Source: Palleronia sediminis
Lineage (GTDB): Bacteria; Pseudomonadota; Alphaproteobacteria; Rhodobacterales; Rhodobacteraceae
Direction: 5' to 3'
Assembly: GCF_004358695.1 (NCBI RefSeq)
Contig: NZ_SNAA01000009.1
Span: forward strand, 1-64,000
DNA length: 64,000 bases
The notes under the pieces were generated by a model. The model ran no database searches. It saw only the letters and a list, made by a program, of their open reading frames with translations, and was not told the origin of the DNA. Shown piece after piece: positions 63,949 to 64,000 of this stretch. Both the position numbers and the translations under genes were made by a program. How positions within the stretch are numbered: position 1 is the first letter of the stretch; the number at the start of each line of letters is the position of its first letter.

Positions 63949-64000
63949 GACTGGGTCTCCGTGCGGATGGTGCCCTCGACCTCGTGCTCGAGATCGAGCC
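63945..64000 (-). CDS. C-terminal end of an unidentified gene (runs off the window)
   Basis: Seventeen codons, LDLEHEVEGTIRTETQS, run from the window edge to TGA at 63945-63947, which overlaps the mrp TTG start (TTGA). An open frame with this coupling is probably a real gene end, but too little is visible to name it. Confidence 0.4.
   Translation of the reverse strand, partial: LDLEHEVEGTIRTETQS

Overview
The window is a GC-rich (roughly 70% by eye), gene-dense piece of an alphaproteobacterial chromosome, most likely from the family Rhodobacteraceae (roseobacter/Rhodobacter group). The evidence is gene content and neighbourhoods: siroheme-linked sulfate assimilation genes with DUF2849 and DUF934, DUF4167, DUF1289, HemP, a methylmalonate-semialdehyde dehydrogenase/LysR pair, split coxSLM and coxDEF loci, and GTG/TTG starts with tightly overlapping operons. 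No plasmid, phage or CRISPR genes are visible. The only mobile-element trace is the right end of an IS5-type insertion sequence at the left edge.

Layout. 1-500: IS5 transposase tail, a gene-free strip and tRNA-Glu. 0.5-3.4 kb: pyrC then recJ, leftward. 3.5-12.1 kb: a cluster of surface-glycan type enzymes (two GT2-type proteins, a GT/methyltransferase fusion, a methyltransferase-like/hydrolase fusion, a second hydrolase-like protein lacking catalytic residues, and a sulfotransferase-like protein). 12.1-16.4 kb: CoxD-, CoxE- and XdhC/CoxF-like maturation factors and a molybdopterin-binding protein. 16.8-18.3 kb: infC and an acidic lipoprotein. 18.46-18.96 kb: an exact tandem array of eight 63-bp units, each holding a perfect hairpin, ending 3 bp from the fpr stop codon. 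18.96-25.1 kb: fpr, DUF934, cysH, cysI, DUF2849, cysG (leftward) and a divergent Lrp/AsnC regulator. 25-32 kb: a carboxylate-amine ligase, a GT4, mmsA with a divergent LysR, a CBS protein, coaD and a sugar dehydrogenase.

32-37.9 kb: tRNA-Val, two identical tRNA-Asp genes, dps, a leftward iron operon (fbpA-type binding protein, small ORF, hemP, DUF1289), mazG and an M20 amidohydrolase. 37.9-40.7 kb: prfA, prmC and a DUF4167 protein. 40.7-48.3 kb: a leftward envelope operon lptF-lptG-lptD-surA-pdxA-ksgA with stop/start overlaps at most junctions. 48.4-56.8 kb: pepA, holC, a PRC-barrel protein, a membrane aspartic protease, MarC, an ABC-F ATPase, an AGCS symporter, ndk and DUF4112. 57.1-61.5 kb: coxG-coxS-coxL-coxM. 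CoxL carries the form II signature AYRGAGR, and the S-L-M order is also that of form II. 61.7-64 kb: DUF6505, a biotin/lipoate ligase-like protein, Mrp and a partial gene.

The two cox loci, 41 kb apart, together give a full set for a molybdenum hydroxylase of the form II CO-dehydrogenase-like clade, whose physiological substrate is uncertain. The cys cluster runs sulfate-derived sulfite to sulfide, with Fpr a plausible electron supplier. The strongest structural oddities are the 63-bp hairpin array and seven copies of a GTATTT...AGAGAAG motif, nearly all at gene ends.
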